A DNA stretch of 64,000 nucleotides, taken from positions 1-64,000 of the forward strand of contig CAYUSB010000040.1 of the NCBI GenBank assembly GCA_964447205.1. The letters are read 5' to 3'. Of the stretch, positions 26,298-35,880 are shown piece after piece. Made by a program: the position numbers and the translations under genes. How positions within the stretch are numbered: the stretch's first letter is position 1; every line of letters begins with the position of its first letter. The notes below the pieces were generated by a model, which worked only from the letters and a program-made list of their open reading frames with translations, was not told where the DNA came from and did no database searches. The DNA comes from JAEUKH01 sp964447205. Lineage in GTDB: Bacteria; Myxococcota_A; Polyangia; Polyangiales; Ga0077539.

Positions 26298-29200
26298 CTA
26301 CGCGCGGCCCAGCGTGCCCGCGGCGCTGCGGGGCAGGGTGATGACGAACTCCGTGCATTCCCCCTCGATCGACTCCACGCGGATCTCGCCCTGATGGCCA
26401 CCGACGACAATGTCATGGCTGAGCGAGAGACCGAGCCCGGTGCCCTCGCCCGGCGGTTTGGTGGTGAAGAAGGGGGTAAAAATGTGCCGGGCCACGGACT
26501 CGGGGATGCCCGTCCCGTTGTCGCGGATGCGTACTTCGACCCGCGGGCCGAGGTTGCGGGTGCGCACCTGCAGGGCGGGGGCGTACCGCGCCCCGAGTCG
26601 CTGCTTCTTCTGCCGGATGGCGTAGTACGCGTTGTGCAGGACGTTGATGAACACCCGGCTGATGTCCTGCCGGGAGACCTCGACCTGGCCCACCGCGGGG
26701 TCGCACTCGGTCTGGATGGCGGGGGCAAACCCGGGGTCTTTGGCCCGCACCCCGTGGTAGGCGAGGTTGACGCTCTCGACGAGCACGGCGTTGAGGTCGG
26801 TGGGCTCGCGCGAGCCGGGGGCCTGCCGGGCGTGGAGCAGCATGCCGTTGATGATCCCGTCGGCGCGGCGGCCGTACTCATGGATCTTGTCGACGTTGGC
26901 CCGCAGGTCGGCGAGAGGCTCTGCGAGGTCGGCGAGGACCGCGGGGGGGACGGTCCCGCGCACCGCGGCGAGGCCCTCCTGGATCTCGGCGGTGAGCCCG
27001 GCCGAGAGGGCGGCGAAGTTGTTGATGAAGTTGAGGGGGTTCTTCAGCTCGTGGGCGATGCCGGCGGTGAGGGCCCCGAGGGAGGCGAGCTTCTCCTGGG
27101 TGACGAGGCGCCCCTGGGTGAGGCGTAGCTCGCCGAGGGCCGTGCCGAGCTCGTCGTTCTTCGCGCGCAGCTCGAGGGTGCGGGCCTCGACCTTCTGCTC
27201 CAGGGTGCGGCTGTAGTCCTCGACGCGCCCCTTGGCGGCTGCGAGGTCGCGGAAGAGCCGCGCGTTGGTGAGGGACAGCGCCGCCTGCGAGGACAGGAGC
27301 CGCACGAGCTCCAGGCGGGCCTCGGTGAAGGCCGACGGGATGAGGTTGTTCTCCAGGTACAGGATCGCCGTGAGGGCCCCGCGGTTGAGGAGGGGAGCGC
27401 AGAGCACCGAGCGCGGGCGGCGGGCGATCACGTAGGAGTCGTAGGTGAAGATCCCCTCCCGTGCCGCGTCCTCCAGCACCACGCTCTCCCGGGTGCGCTG
27501 CACAAACTGAACGACGGACGTCGACAGGGCGTTGTCGTTGTCCTCCAGCGGGCTGTCGTCGCGGGCGATCACCCCGTCGGCGTCGTCCCGCTGCTCGGCC
27601 GCGATCACCAGCCGCCCCTCGCGCTCCAGCAGCAAGAACCCCCGCTGGGCCCCGGCGCTCTCGACCGCGATGCGCATGAGGTTCTCGACGAGCCGCTCCA
27701 GGACGATCTCGCCCGAGATGGCCCGGGCGGCCTTCATCACGGTCGCGAGATCGAGGGCGGCCCCGCCCCGGTCGGTCGAGGTGACGCTCACCGACCCGGT
27801 CCCCAGGCTCACCGTCCGGACCGCCAGGAGGGTCGGGTGTCGACGCTCCAGGTCGGCCACCTTTCCCGCAGCCCCCCAACGCGTGTAGCGATACCGGGCC
27901 TCGCCCAGATAGGTCGCGGCGATCTTGTCTCGGCCGAGGCCGAGGTAGAGCCCCGCGGCCAGCTCGTACCCGAGGGCCTCCTCCTGGAGGTAACCCTGGG
28001 CCCCGGCTCCGCGGAGGGCCTCCTCGTACAGCTCCATGGCCTCGGCGGGGCGTCCGAGGACCCGGGCCCGCTCGGCCTCCACCAACACATATTTGTGCCG
28101 GAAGTTGGCGGGGCCGTCGTGGGCCCAACGCTGCATCACCTCCTGGTTCTTGGCCGCCTTGGCCAGGCATTCTTCGCGGTCCGCGCCCTCCAGGGTGGCC
28201 GCGAGGCCCAGGGCGGCGAGCGAGCCGTAGAAGTTGTGCTGGGCCGAGGTCATGTGGGCGGTCATCGCCCCGAGGTGAGGCTCGGCGGCGGCGGCAAAGG
28301 ACACCGCGGCGGCGAGGTCGCCGTACAGATAGGCCAGCATGCACTTCGAGGTGTTCAGCAGGCACAACGAGTTGCTGCTCTTGGCCTCGACGAGCCGAGG
28401 CACCTCGCGGTCTTCATCAAAGGCCGCGCCCACAAGGCGCGTAGGCTCCGGCACGACCTCCGCCAGGTTGTGCACCATCTGCAACAGGATGCAGGCGTAG
28501 ATACGCTGAAACTCCTGCTTGAGCCGGGCCAGGAGCTCGATGTAGCGCCCCAGCTCCCGGGCCACGAGGTCCACGGGTTCGCCGAGGTAGAGGAGGGCGG
28601 TGCAGTAGAGGTCGGCCCCGTAGGCGCCAAACTCCAGGTCGCCGGCGTCGAGGCCCATCTGCACCGACTCGCGCAGGGGCTCGAGGCTCTCGCGCAGGTG
28701 CACCTGCCAGTGGGTGATAAACGCGCTCACGAGAACATGAACCTTGGCCCGCAGGGCCCGGGCCTCCGAGCGGTCGAGGAGCTCGAGGGCCAGGGCTCCC
28801 CAGGCGTTGGCCCCGGCGGTGTCGCCGACGGCGGCCCGGATGAGGCCGTACTCGGCGTAGGCGAAGGGGGCCATGTCCGAGTTTCCGTGGGCGATGCAGA
28901 GCTCGAGCATCTCGCACACCACGGGCATGAACAGCAGGGGCTCGACGATGTACGACGGGGCCGTGAGGGTCACGAGAACACGCAAGACCGTGAGGCGATG
29001 CGGGTCTGTGAGGGGCGGGAGGTCGACAAACGGTCCGGGGCTCCTGCCTCCGAGGCGGGCTTCGGTCGCGAGCACGGCCCCGAACGAGCGGGCGAAATCG
29101 AGGTCGCGGGGCAGCGGGGCCCCGAGCAGCTCCAGGGTCTGCCTGCCCACCGTGACGGCCGCGGGCAGGTCGTTGCGGGCCGTGTGGAAGAGCATCCGGG

Positions 29201-31709
29201 TCTCGTGCACCTTGGCCTGGTCGAGGGTCGAGCGGGCGTGGGCCAGGGCCACCCCCGAGAGGGCCTCGGCCCGGGCGAGGTCGGTGTCGAGGAAGGCCGC
29301 CTCCATGGCCTCGACGTAGAGGGTGAAGGCCAGGTCATAGTGCGCGGCGAAGGGCTCGGCGGGCAGGAGCTGGAGGGCGAACTCCAGGTACCGATGGGCG
29401 GCCTCGTACGCCGAGGCTGCCTTGGCTCGTTTCGCCGCGAGGAGGTTGAGCCGCGCCACCGCGAGGCGCTCGTCGGGGTCGGTGAGGCGGTCGAGGCCCT
29501 GGTCAAACTGGTGCACGATGTCGAACACCCGACCGCCGAGCTCCGACCCCGGGGTGCCCTCGCGCAGCAGGCGTCCGATGCGGACATGGACCCCTCCGCG
29601 GTCGTCGGCCCCGATCAGGGAGTAGGCGGCCTGCTGCACCCGATCGTGAAGAAACTGGTAGGCCACGTCGCGGTCGTCCGCCAGGGAGGCCTCGGAGAAA
29701 CCCGCCGGCTCGGCGTCGCGGGCGTCGTGGCCCACGGGGATGACCAGTCCTTCCCGGGCGGCCTCCCACATCTCCGCGGCGGTCTCCTGGGCCGAGCGCT
29801 CGTTGACGCGGCTGAGGGTGCGCAGGTCGAAGCGGTTGCCAATGCAGGCCGCGAGCTGCAGGACCCGCTGGGTGCCCGCCGACAGGCTCTGGATCTTGCC
29901 CGCCATGAGGGTGACGACGTTGTCGGTGAGCTGCCGACCACGGATCTCCTCGATGTCCCAGCGCCACTGTCCCTCCGCGGGGTCGAAGCGGATCAGCCCG
30001 TCGTCGGCCGCAGCGCGGAGAAACTGCCCGAGGAAGAAGGGGTTTCCGCCGGTCTTCTCCAGCGAGAGCTCGACCAGGGGGAGGACCCGGTCGGGCTCGA
30101 CCCGCAGGGTGTCCACGAGGAGTTCCTGGACGTGCGGGGCCCCGAGGGCCTCGAGGGCGAGGACGGTCGGCCCCACCCCGGCGCGCTGCAGGGCCTCGAC
30201 GGCCAGCGACAAGGGATGGGCCGCGGTGACCTCGTTGTCCCGATAGGCCCCGAGCACGAGGAGGTGCCGGGTGTTGGGGTCGGACAGCAGGAGCACCAGG
30301 ACCTTGAGCGACGGGGGATCGGCCCACTGCAGGTCGTCGAGGAAGAGCACGAGGGGATGGGCCTCGCTCGCGAAGCAGCGCACGAAGGCCGTAAAGACAA
30401 GATTCCAACGGTTTTGGGATTCGGCGAGGCCGAGGGGCTCGGCGGGGGGCTGCGGACCGACGATGAGCCCTACGTCCGGCAGCACGTCGACGATCACCTG
30501 GGCGTTGGGCCCGAGGGCCGCCTGGAGCCGCCCGCTCCAGGCTTCCAGGGCCTCCTCGCGTTCGGTGAGCACCTGCCGCAGGAGCCCGCCAAACGCCTGG
30601 AGGAGCGCTGAGTAAGGCGTGTCCCGATGAAACTGGTCGAACTTCCCGCTGGCGAAGCGCCCCCGACGGCGCAGCACCGGCTTGTGAAGCTCGTGGACCA
30701 GGGCGCTCTTTCCCACCCCAGAGTATCCCGCGACCAGGGCGAGGCCCGCCCGTCCTGCCGCGGCGCGCGCGTAGGCCTCCAGGAGGGCGGTGATCTGCGG
30801 CGCGCGGCCGTAGAGCTTCTCCGCGAGGTAGAGCCGGTCGGGCACGTCATGGCCCCCGAGGAGGAAGGGGGCGACGTCGCCGGTGCGGTCCCATACGTCG
30901 AGGCAGGCCACGAGGTCGGCGTGCAGACCGTGGGCGCTCTGGTAGCGGTCTTCGGCCACCTTGGCGAGGAGCTTGAGGACCACCGCCGAGACCCCGCGAG
31001 GCACCTCCGGGCGCCGCTCGTGCGGGGGCGTCGGCTGCTGGGCGATGTGGGCGTGGATCATCTCCACGGCGTCGCTGGTCGGAAAGGGCACCGTGCCCGT
31101 GAGCATCTCGTAGAGGGTCGCCCCGAGGGAGTAGAGGTCGGCCCGGCTGTCGATGACCCGGTTCATCCGGCCGGTCTGCTCAGGCGAGATGTACGCGAGG
31201 GTGCCCTCCAGGAGGTCGGGCTCTCGCACGCCCGGGCTCTGCCGGGACAGGGCGGTGGCGATGCCGAAGTCGATGATCTTCAAGGCCCCGCTCTGCGGGT
31301 TGATCACGATGTTGGAGGGGTTGATGTCCTTGTGGATGATCCCCTGGGCGTGCACCGCCCCGAGGGCGGCGGCGAGACGGACGGCGATGCGCAGTGCCTC
31401 CCCGACCGGCAGGGCAGCCCCGCCGAGGTGGGCCCGCAGGGAGATGGCCTCGCAGTCCTCGACGATCAGGGCCACCCCCACCCCGTCCCGCTCAATGCTG
31501 TGAACCTTGATGACGTCCGCGGCGTCAAGCGCGCGGGTGATCTCGTATTCGCGTCTGAGCTGGGCGAGGTCTTCTCGGCTCGGGTGCTCGCTGTGCAGCC
31601 CCTTGACGATCACGGACAACCCGTCGGACTGCCGCCGTCCCCGGTAGATCACCGAGCGCATGCCCTGATGGAGCTTGTCCCCGAGATCGTAGCCCGCGAC
31701 TGTATTCAT
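26298..31709 (-). CDS. trifunctional Ser/Thr kinase – ATPase – GAF – histidine kinase
   Basis: An 1803-residue signalling hybrid. Kinase domain (about 5-270): glycine loop LHQGMRSVIYRG, lysine in VIVKGL, catalytic loop IIHKDINPSNIVIN, metal loop IIDFGIAT and AYISPEQTG, all intact. The predicted-ATPase module starts with Walker A GYSGVGKSALVHELH (about residue 325) and Walker B LVLFLDDLQWADP, followed by a long helical repeat region. A GAF domain (about 1330-1480) precedes a His kinase with H-box GIAHELKNPLNFINN and ATP-lid FTPFFTTKPPGEGTGLGL. There is no receiver domain. The ATG at 31709 has GGGGAG upstream and is preferred over a GTG four codons earlier. It is the first gene of the leftward run leading into the FAD oxidoreductase and prenyl genes, and is divergent from the pseudokinase-cyclase gene. 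Confidence 0.9.
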   Translation of the reverse strand: MNTVAGYDLGDKLHQGMRSVIYRGRRQSDGLSVIVKGLHSEHPSREDLAQLRREYEITRALDAADVIKVHSIERDGVGVALIVEDCEAISLRAHLGGAALPVGEALRIAVRLAAALGAVHAQGIIHKDINPSNIVINPQSGALKIIDFGIATALSRQSPGVREPDLLEGTLAYISPEQTGRMNRVIDSRADLYSLGATLYEMLTGTVPFPTSDAVEMIHAHIAQQPTPPHERRPEVPRGVSAVVLKLLAKVAEDRYQSAHGLHADLVACLDVWDRTGDVAPFLLGGHDVPDRLYLAEKLYGRAPQITALLEAYARAAAGRAGLALVAGYSGVGKSALVHELHKPVLRRRGRFASGKFDQFHRDTPYSALLQAFGGLLRQVLTEREEALEAWSGRLQAALGPNAQVIVDVLPDVGLIVGPQPPAEPLGLAESQNRWNLVFTAFVRCFASEAHPLVLFLDDLQWADPPSLKVLVLLLSDPNTRHLLVLGAYRDNEVTAAHPLSLAVEALQRAGVGPTVLALEALGAPHVQELLVDTLRVEPDRVLPLVELSLEKTGGNPFFLGQFLRAAADDGLIRFDPAEGQWRWDIEEIRGRQLTDNVVTLMAGKIQSLSAGTQRVLQLAACIGNRFDLRTLSRVNERSAQETAAEMWEAAREGLVIPVGHDARDAEPAGFSEASLADDRDVAYQFLHDRVQQAAYSLIGADDRGGVHVRIGRLLREGTPGSELGGRVFDIVHQFDQGLDRLTDPDERLAVARLNLLAAKRAKAASAYEAAHRYLEFALQLLPAEPFAAHYDLAFTLYVEAMEAAFLDTDLARAEALSGVALAHARSTLDQAKVHETRMLFHTARNDLPAAVTVGRQTLELLGAPLPRDLDFARSFGAVLATEARLGGRSPGPFVDLPPLTDPHRLTVLRVLVTLTAPSYIVEPLLFMPVVCEMLELCIAHGNSDMAPFAYAEYGLIRAAVGDTAGANAWGALALELLDRSEARALRAKVHVLVSAFITHWQVHLRESLEPLRESVQMGLDAGDLEFGAYGADLYCTALLYLGEPVDLVARELGRYIELLARLKQEFQRIYACILLQMVHNLAEVVPEPTRLVGAAFDEDREVPRLVEAKSSNSLCLLNTSKCMLAYLYGDLAAAVSFAAAAEPHLGAMTAHMTSAQHNFYGSLAALGLAATLEGADREECLAKAAKNQEVMQRWAHDGPANFRHKYVLVEAERARVLGRPAEAMELYEEALRGAGAQGYLQEEALGYELAAGLYLGLGRDKIAATYLGEARYRYTRWGAAGKVADLERRHPTLLAVRTVSLGTGSVSVTSTDRGGAALDLATVMKAARAISGEIVLERLVENLMRIAVESAGAQRGFLLLEREGRLVIAAEQRDDADGVIARDDSPLEDNDNALSTSVVQFVQRTRESVVLEDAAREGIFTYDSYVIARRPRSVLCAPLLNRGALTAILYLENNLIPSAFTEARLELVRLLSSQAALSLTNARLFRDLAAAKGRVEDYSRTLEQKVEARTLELRAKNDELGTALGELRLTQGRLVTQEKLASLGALTAGIAHELKNPLNFINNFAALSAGLTAEIQEGLAAVRGTVPPAVLADLAEPLADLRANVDKIHEYGRRADGIINGMLLHARQAPGSREPTDLNAVLVESVNLAYHGVRAKDPGFAPAIQTECDPAVGQVEVSRQDISRVFINVLHNAYYAIRQKKQRLGARYAPALQVRTRNLGPRVEVRIRDNGTGIPESVARHIFTPFFTTKPPGEGTGLGLSLSHDIVVGGHQGEIRVESIEGECTEFVITLPRSAAGTLGRA

Positions 31710-31826
31710 TGTGCTCCCCACGTCGTCGCGGGGACACTTTCCCCGTAGGAGGCGCGGGGCCTGAGGCTATCATCGCGCAGCACACCCCGAGAAGTCTTTC
31801 CACCGTAGGAAGTCACGAGCAGCACG

Positions 31827-33722
31827 ATGGACGAAGAACTGGTTGGAGGTCGCTACGCCCTGATCCGCGAGATTGCCCGGGGCGCGGCGGGCGTCGTGTG
31901 GGAGGCGGAGGATCGTGTGCTCCTGCGTCGGGTCGCGGTCAAGCTGGCTCACGCCGGGGCGGACGGGCCCCTGGGGAGGGCGCCGGACTCGGTGCTGGTC
32001 GCGCGTTTCTCGCACCCCAACGTCGTGCGCGTCTACGACGGCGGAGTCGACGGGGGCCGGGCCTACACCGTGATGGAGCTGCTCGACGGCGAAGACCTCG
32101 AGCGGCGCTTCGAGCGCCTCGGGCGCATGTCGTTGTCCTCGCTCGGCCCCTGGCTCGGTCAGGTGGCCATGGCCCTCGACGGCGCTCATACGGCCGGGGT
32201 GGTACACGGCGACCTGCGTCCCTCGAAGCTGTTTCTGGCGCGGGGTGAGGGCGGCGAGGCGCTCCGGGTGCTTGATTTCGGGGCCTCGGTGGTGTCGATG
32301 CACACGAGCCGCTCGCTCCCGTCGGGGGACGGCCCCGCGGGCGAGGCCGCCGTCGACCCGCGCGAGGACCTCCTGGCCCTCGCGGCGGTCGCGTGGCGAG
32401 CGTTGACGGGACGCCCTCCCTTCGGGGCCGCGTCGGTCCTCGAGCTCCAGGGCGCCCTCGCCCGCGGAGAGCGCGTCCCCGAGCTCACCTCCCTCGTGCC
32501 CGAGGCCCCCCCGGCGCTCGATCCGTTCTTCGCCCGGGCGTTTCACCCCGACCCTGGGGGGCGCTTCCAGACGGCCCGGGAGTTTGCCGACGCGGTGCGG
32601 ATCCTCGGGGCCACCGCGGAGGTCTCCCGCGCGACCCGGGTGCTGGTGGTCGACGACGAGCCCGACGTGGCGGTGATCATCCGGCAGAGCTTCCGCAAGC
32701 AGATCCGCCGGGGGGTGTACGAGTTTCTCTTCGCCCTCAACGGGGCCGAGGCCCTGCGGACGTTGCAGGCCAACCCTGACATCGACATCGTCCTCAGCGA
32801 CATCAACATGCCCGAGATGGACGGGCTCACCTTTCTGGCGAGCGCCCGTGCGATCAACCCCCTGCGCCGGGTGGTCATGGTCTCGGCCTACGGCGACCTC
32901 AACAACATCCGCACCGCGATGAACCGCGGAGCCTTCGACTTCGTCACCAAACCCGTCGACATGGCCGACCTGGAGGCCACCATCCTCAAGGCCGTGGCCG
33001 AGCTCGGGGTCCTGCGCGAGGCCATCCGACGGTGGTCCGAGGCCGAGCGGGCCCGGGCCAACCTCGCCCGGTACTTCCCGCCGAGCCTCGTGGAGATGCT
33101 CGCCTCGGACGCTCCGACCCGCACCGCGAAGCGCGCCGACGTGGGGGTCCTCTTCGCCGACATCGTGGGCTTCACCCAGTTTGCCGAGTCGATCCCGCCC
33201 GAGGAGGTCCTGGCCCTCCTGCGGGAGTTTCACGCCCAGATGGAGGCCGAGGTCTTCGAGCACGGCGGGACCCTGGAGAAGTACATCGGCGATGCCCTCC
33301 TCGTGACCTTCGGGGTGCCCACGGCCACGGGCCGCGACGCCACCCACGCCCTGGCCTGCGCCCGGGCGATGCTCGCCGCCCTCGACAACCTCAACCGGGC
33401 TCGGGTGGCCCGCGGCGACGTGGCCATCCGGATGGGCATCGGGCTGCACTGGGGCCCGGCCGTGTTGGGTCACATCGGGTCGGACCGCAACATGTCCTTC
33501 GCGGTCATCGGAGACACGGTCAACACCGCGAGCCGGCTCCAGTCGGCCACCCGCGACCTCAACGCCGCCCTCCTCGTGAGCCAGGACCTCCTCGACGCCA
33601 TGCGCGCCGAGGTGGGCGACGTGTTCTCCTCGCTCCTGCCCGGGATGGAAGACCTCGGCGAACGTTCGCTGCGCGGCCGGGTCAAACCCATGCGCCTGTG
33701 GATGCTGCCCGCGGCGGAGTGA
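31827..33722 (+). CDS. pseudokinase – receiver – adenylate cyclase fusion
   Basis: A 631-residue protein. Residues about 1-265 have a Ser/Thr kinase fold: VAVKLA keeps the ATP lysine and LDFGAS keeps the metal Asp. The catalytic loop reads HGDLRPSKLFL, with Lys where Asn is expected, and the APE motif region is missing, so it is probably a pseudokinase. A receiver domain (about 270-385) has DDE, phospho-Asp in VLSDINMPEMDG, and Lys in VTKPV. The class III cyclase (about 430-600) has metal Asps in FADIVGFTQF and YIGDALLVTFG, the ATP-specific Lys in LEKYIGD, and GDTVNTASRLQ, so it should make cAMP. The start ATG lies 118 bases from the divergent giant kinase. Confidence 0.88.
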   Translation: MDEELVGGRYALIREIARGAAGVVWEAEDRVLLRRVAVKLAHAGADGPLGRAPDSVLVARFSHPNVVRVYDGGVDGGRAYTVMELLDGEDLERRFERLGRMSLSSLGPWLGQVAMALDGAHTAGVVHGDLRPSKLFLARGEGGEALRVLDFGASVVSMHTSRSLPSGDGPAGEAAVDPREDLLALAAVAWRALTGRPPFGAASVLELQGALARGERVPELTSLVPEAPPALDPFFARAFHPDPGGRFQTAREFADAVRILGATAEVSRATRVLVVDDEPDVAVIIRQSFRKQIRRGVYEFLFALNGAEALRTLQANPDIDIVLSDINMPEMDGLTFLASARAINPLRRVVMVSAYGDLNNIRTAMNRGAFDFVTKPVDMADLEATILKAVAELGVLREAIRRWSEAERARANLARYFPPSLVEMLASDAPTRTAKRADVGVLFADIVGFTQFAESIPPEEVLALLREFHAQMEAEVFEHGGTLEKYIGDALLVTFGVPTATGRDATHALACARAMLAALDNLNRARVARGDVAIRMGIGLHWGPAVLGHIGSDRNMSFAVIGDTVNTASRLQSATRDLNAALLVSQDLLDAMRAEVGDVFSSLLPGMEDLGERSLRGRVKPMRLWMLPAAE

Positions 33723-33734
33723 CGACCCGGCCCT

Positions 33735-35273
33735 TCAGGGGAAGTCCTTCGACCACAGCTCCCGGCGCATCCGCTCGCGGGAGGGATCCGAGCGGGTCAC
33801 CACCCGGGCGGCCCCGAGGGCCGCGACGAGCTCTCCCTCCAGGCCGAGGCCCGGCACGTTCTGCCGGGTGGCCAGAAGGAGCCCCTCGATCTCGGTACGA
33901 ATCGGCAGGCCGCAGACCCCGAGCCAGGGGGTGTCGTCGACCGCGTCGAGGGTGTCCATGGGCTCGGCCGCCCCGGGGCGCCGCAGCTCGACCGAGGCAG
34001 GGAGCTCCCCGCGGCGGTCTTCGAGGGCGAGCCCGTCGTGGGGAGAGTCCACCACCAGGGTGTGCCGCTCGAGAAACGGGACGAGCTCCCCGAGGGCCCG
34101 CAGCACCCGCGGGCGCACCCTGCGCAGGTGGTCGGAGCCCTCCTCCACGAGCGAGCGCGGGAGCAGGGCGGAGACCGTGAGGACCACTCGCCCCGCCCCG
34201 TCGACGGGGCCCCGGTCGACCGCGAGGAGGTTCTCTTCGGCGAGGGGCCTACGGGGGTCGACCACGGCGTACACCCGGCCCGCCATGCCCACGGGCACCA
34301 CCTCGGCCCGCACCACCACGTTGAGGGTGTACCGGTGATACCGGGGACGGGTCCCGAGCAGCATCCGGGTCCAGGCCCGGGTGGGTTCTTCCCCCGTCAG
34401 GCGCTGCACCTCGGCCGGGTCGAGGCTGCTCAGGGCGAAGGCGCAGCCCACCGACTCGTCGAGCCCGGCGAGGGCCACCGAGCGCACTCGACCGCGGTGC
34501 ACCGCGATGGACTCGGCCCGGTCGCGCAGCCGCAGGTCGCCCCCGTGCTGCACGATCTTCTCGGCGAACAGGGCCCGGAGCCCGTCGACCCCGCCCTCGT
34601 GGAGGGTGGCGTGGCGGAACCCCGCGGCGTGCAACCGGGAGCGGGCCAGGGGGCTCAAGGCGTCGGGGTCGAGGGCCCCGGCGAACCGAACCTGGGCGTC
34701 GACGAAGGTACGAAACGGGTGGTCTCCGGCAAACTCGGCGAAGGGGTCCGCGCCCCCTCCGAGGCGATCGAAGGGCAGGCCCGACAAGGCCCTGCCGAGC
34801 TCCCGCCGCTCCCAGAACCCTCCCGGGGGCAACATCACGTCGGCCCCGAGGGCCCGGTCGAGGAGGGCCCCGTCGGCGTGGATGCGTCGGTAGAAATCTT
34901 CGACCGGCCGCTGGATCTCTGGGAACTCCCGGTTGAGGTCGGCCAGGAGCCGCTCGGAGGTGGGGCTGGCGTCGATGCGATGGCCCGGCAGGACGACCTG
35001 AAAGGCCGGGTCGAGTGCCTCCACCCGGCGGCGCACGGACGGGACCATGGCCAGCTCGGTCACCATCCGGCGAAAGGCCGGGGCGTCGAGGAAGCTCACC
35101 ACGGCGGAGGCCCGTCGCAGGGACAGGTCCTCGAAGGGATACACCTCGGGGCGGGTCCCATGCCCCAGGACCAGGACCCGAAAGCCCCGGCGGGCCAGCA
35201 GGGCCCCGGCCCCGACCACGGCCAGGGAGGCCCCGACGATTACGACGTCGTAGGAGCTCCGGGGCGAGGTCAC
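33735..35273 (-). CDS. FAD-dependent oxidoreductase (phytoene-desaturase/carotenoid-like fold)
   Basis: A 512-residue flavoprotein. The Rossmann motif is DVVIVGASLAVVGAGALLARR at residues about 9-29, followed by VLVLGHGTRPEVYPFED. Its first Gly-rich loop (VGASLA) departs from the usual GxGxxG. The C-terminal half has GVDGLRALFAEKIVQHGGDLR, the desaturase-family pattern for choosing and fixing a substrate face. The GTG start at 35273 overlaps the purN stop as GTGA, so it is translationally coupled to purN and purM. A longer in-frame frame through purN is spurious. The substrate is unknown; the link to purine synthesis may be only transcriptional. Confidence 0.75.
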   Translation of the reverse strand: MTSPRSSYDVVIVGASLAVVGAGALLARRGFRVLVLGHGTRPEVYPFEDLSLRRASAVVSFLDAPAFRRMVTELAMVPSVRRRVEALDPAFQVVLPGHRIDASPTSERLLADLNREFPEIQRPVEDFYRRIHADGALLDRALGADVMLPPGGFWERRELGRALSGLPFDRLGGGADPFAEFAGDHPFRTFVDAQVRFAGALDPDALSPLARSRLHAAGFRHATLHEGGVDGLRALFAEKIVQHGGDLRLRDRAESIAVHRGRVRSVALAGLDESVGCAFALSSLDPAEVQRLTGEEPTRAWTRMLLGTRPRYHRYTLNVVVRAEVVPVGMAGRVYAVVDPRRPLAEENLLAVDRGPVDGAGRVVLTVSALLPRSLVEEGSDHLRRVRPRVLRALGELVPFLERHTLVVDSPHDGLALEDRRGELPASVELRRPGAAEPMDTLDAVDDTPWLGVCGLPIRTEIEGLLLATRQNVPGLGLEGELVAALGAARVVTRSDPSRERMRRELWSKDFP

Positions 35274-35875
35274 GGGGTCCGCCACACCCGTCGCCCCTCC
35301 CGGCGCAGTCGCCCGAGGGAGAGGTCGGCCACGGCCGCGGGCAGGAGCTTGTGCTCCTCGACCAGGATGCGGGCGGCCAGGGAGGCCTCGGTGTCGTCGT
35401 CGCGGACCACCACAGGGCTCTGGGCGATGATGGGGCCGGTGTCGGTGCCCCCGTCGACGAAGTGCACGGTGCAGCCCGAGACCTTGGCCCCGTAGGCGAG
35501 GCACTGGGCCGGGGCTCGCAGCCCGGGAAAAGCCGGAAGGAGGGAGGGATGGATGTTGATCACCCGGTCGGGGAAGGCGTCGAGCAGGGTGGCCGTGACG
35601 ATGCGCAGAAACCCCGCCAGCACCACCAGGCCGATGGCGTCGGCCTGGAGCTGGTCGCGCAGGGCGGCGTCGTAGTCGGTCCGGCGGGCGAAATCGCCGT
35701 GCAGGAGGGTGGTCCACGGGACGCCCCGGGCTGCGGCCCGGGCGAGGGCCCCGGCTCCGGCCACGTTGCACACGACCCGCACGATCTGGGCGGCCCCGAG
35801 GCGGCCCGCGGCCTGGGCGTCGAGGAGGGCCTGGAGGTTGCTGCCCCCGCCCGAGGCGAGCACGGCCACGCGCAT
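35270..35875 (-). CDS. purN: phosphoribosylglycinamide formyltransferase
   Basis: A 201-residue PurN, which formylates GAR using 10-formyl-tetrahydrofolate in purine synthesis. Family marks are VAVLASGGGSNLQALLDA at the N-terminus, LVVLAGFLRIVT, INIHPSLLPAFPG with the catalytic Asn-x-His, and GCTVHFVDGGTDTGPIIAQ with the catalytic Asp. It starts at ATG 35875, five bases after the purM stop, and its own stop overlaps the start of the FAD oxidoreductase. Length and residues are normal. Confidence 0.96.
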   Translation of the reverse strand: MRVAVLASGGGSNLQALLDAQAAGRLGAAQIVRVVCNVAGAGALARAAARGVPWTTLLHGDFARRTDYDAALRDQLQADAIGLVVLAGFLRIVTATLLDAFPDRVINIHPSLLPAFPGLRAPAQCLAYGAKVSGCTVHFVDGGTDTGPIIAQSPVVVRDDDTEASLAARILVEEHKLLPAAVADLSLGRLRREGRRVWRTP

Positions 35876-35880
35876 CGGGG

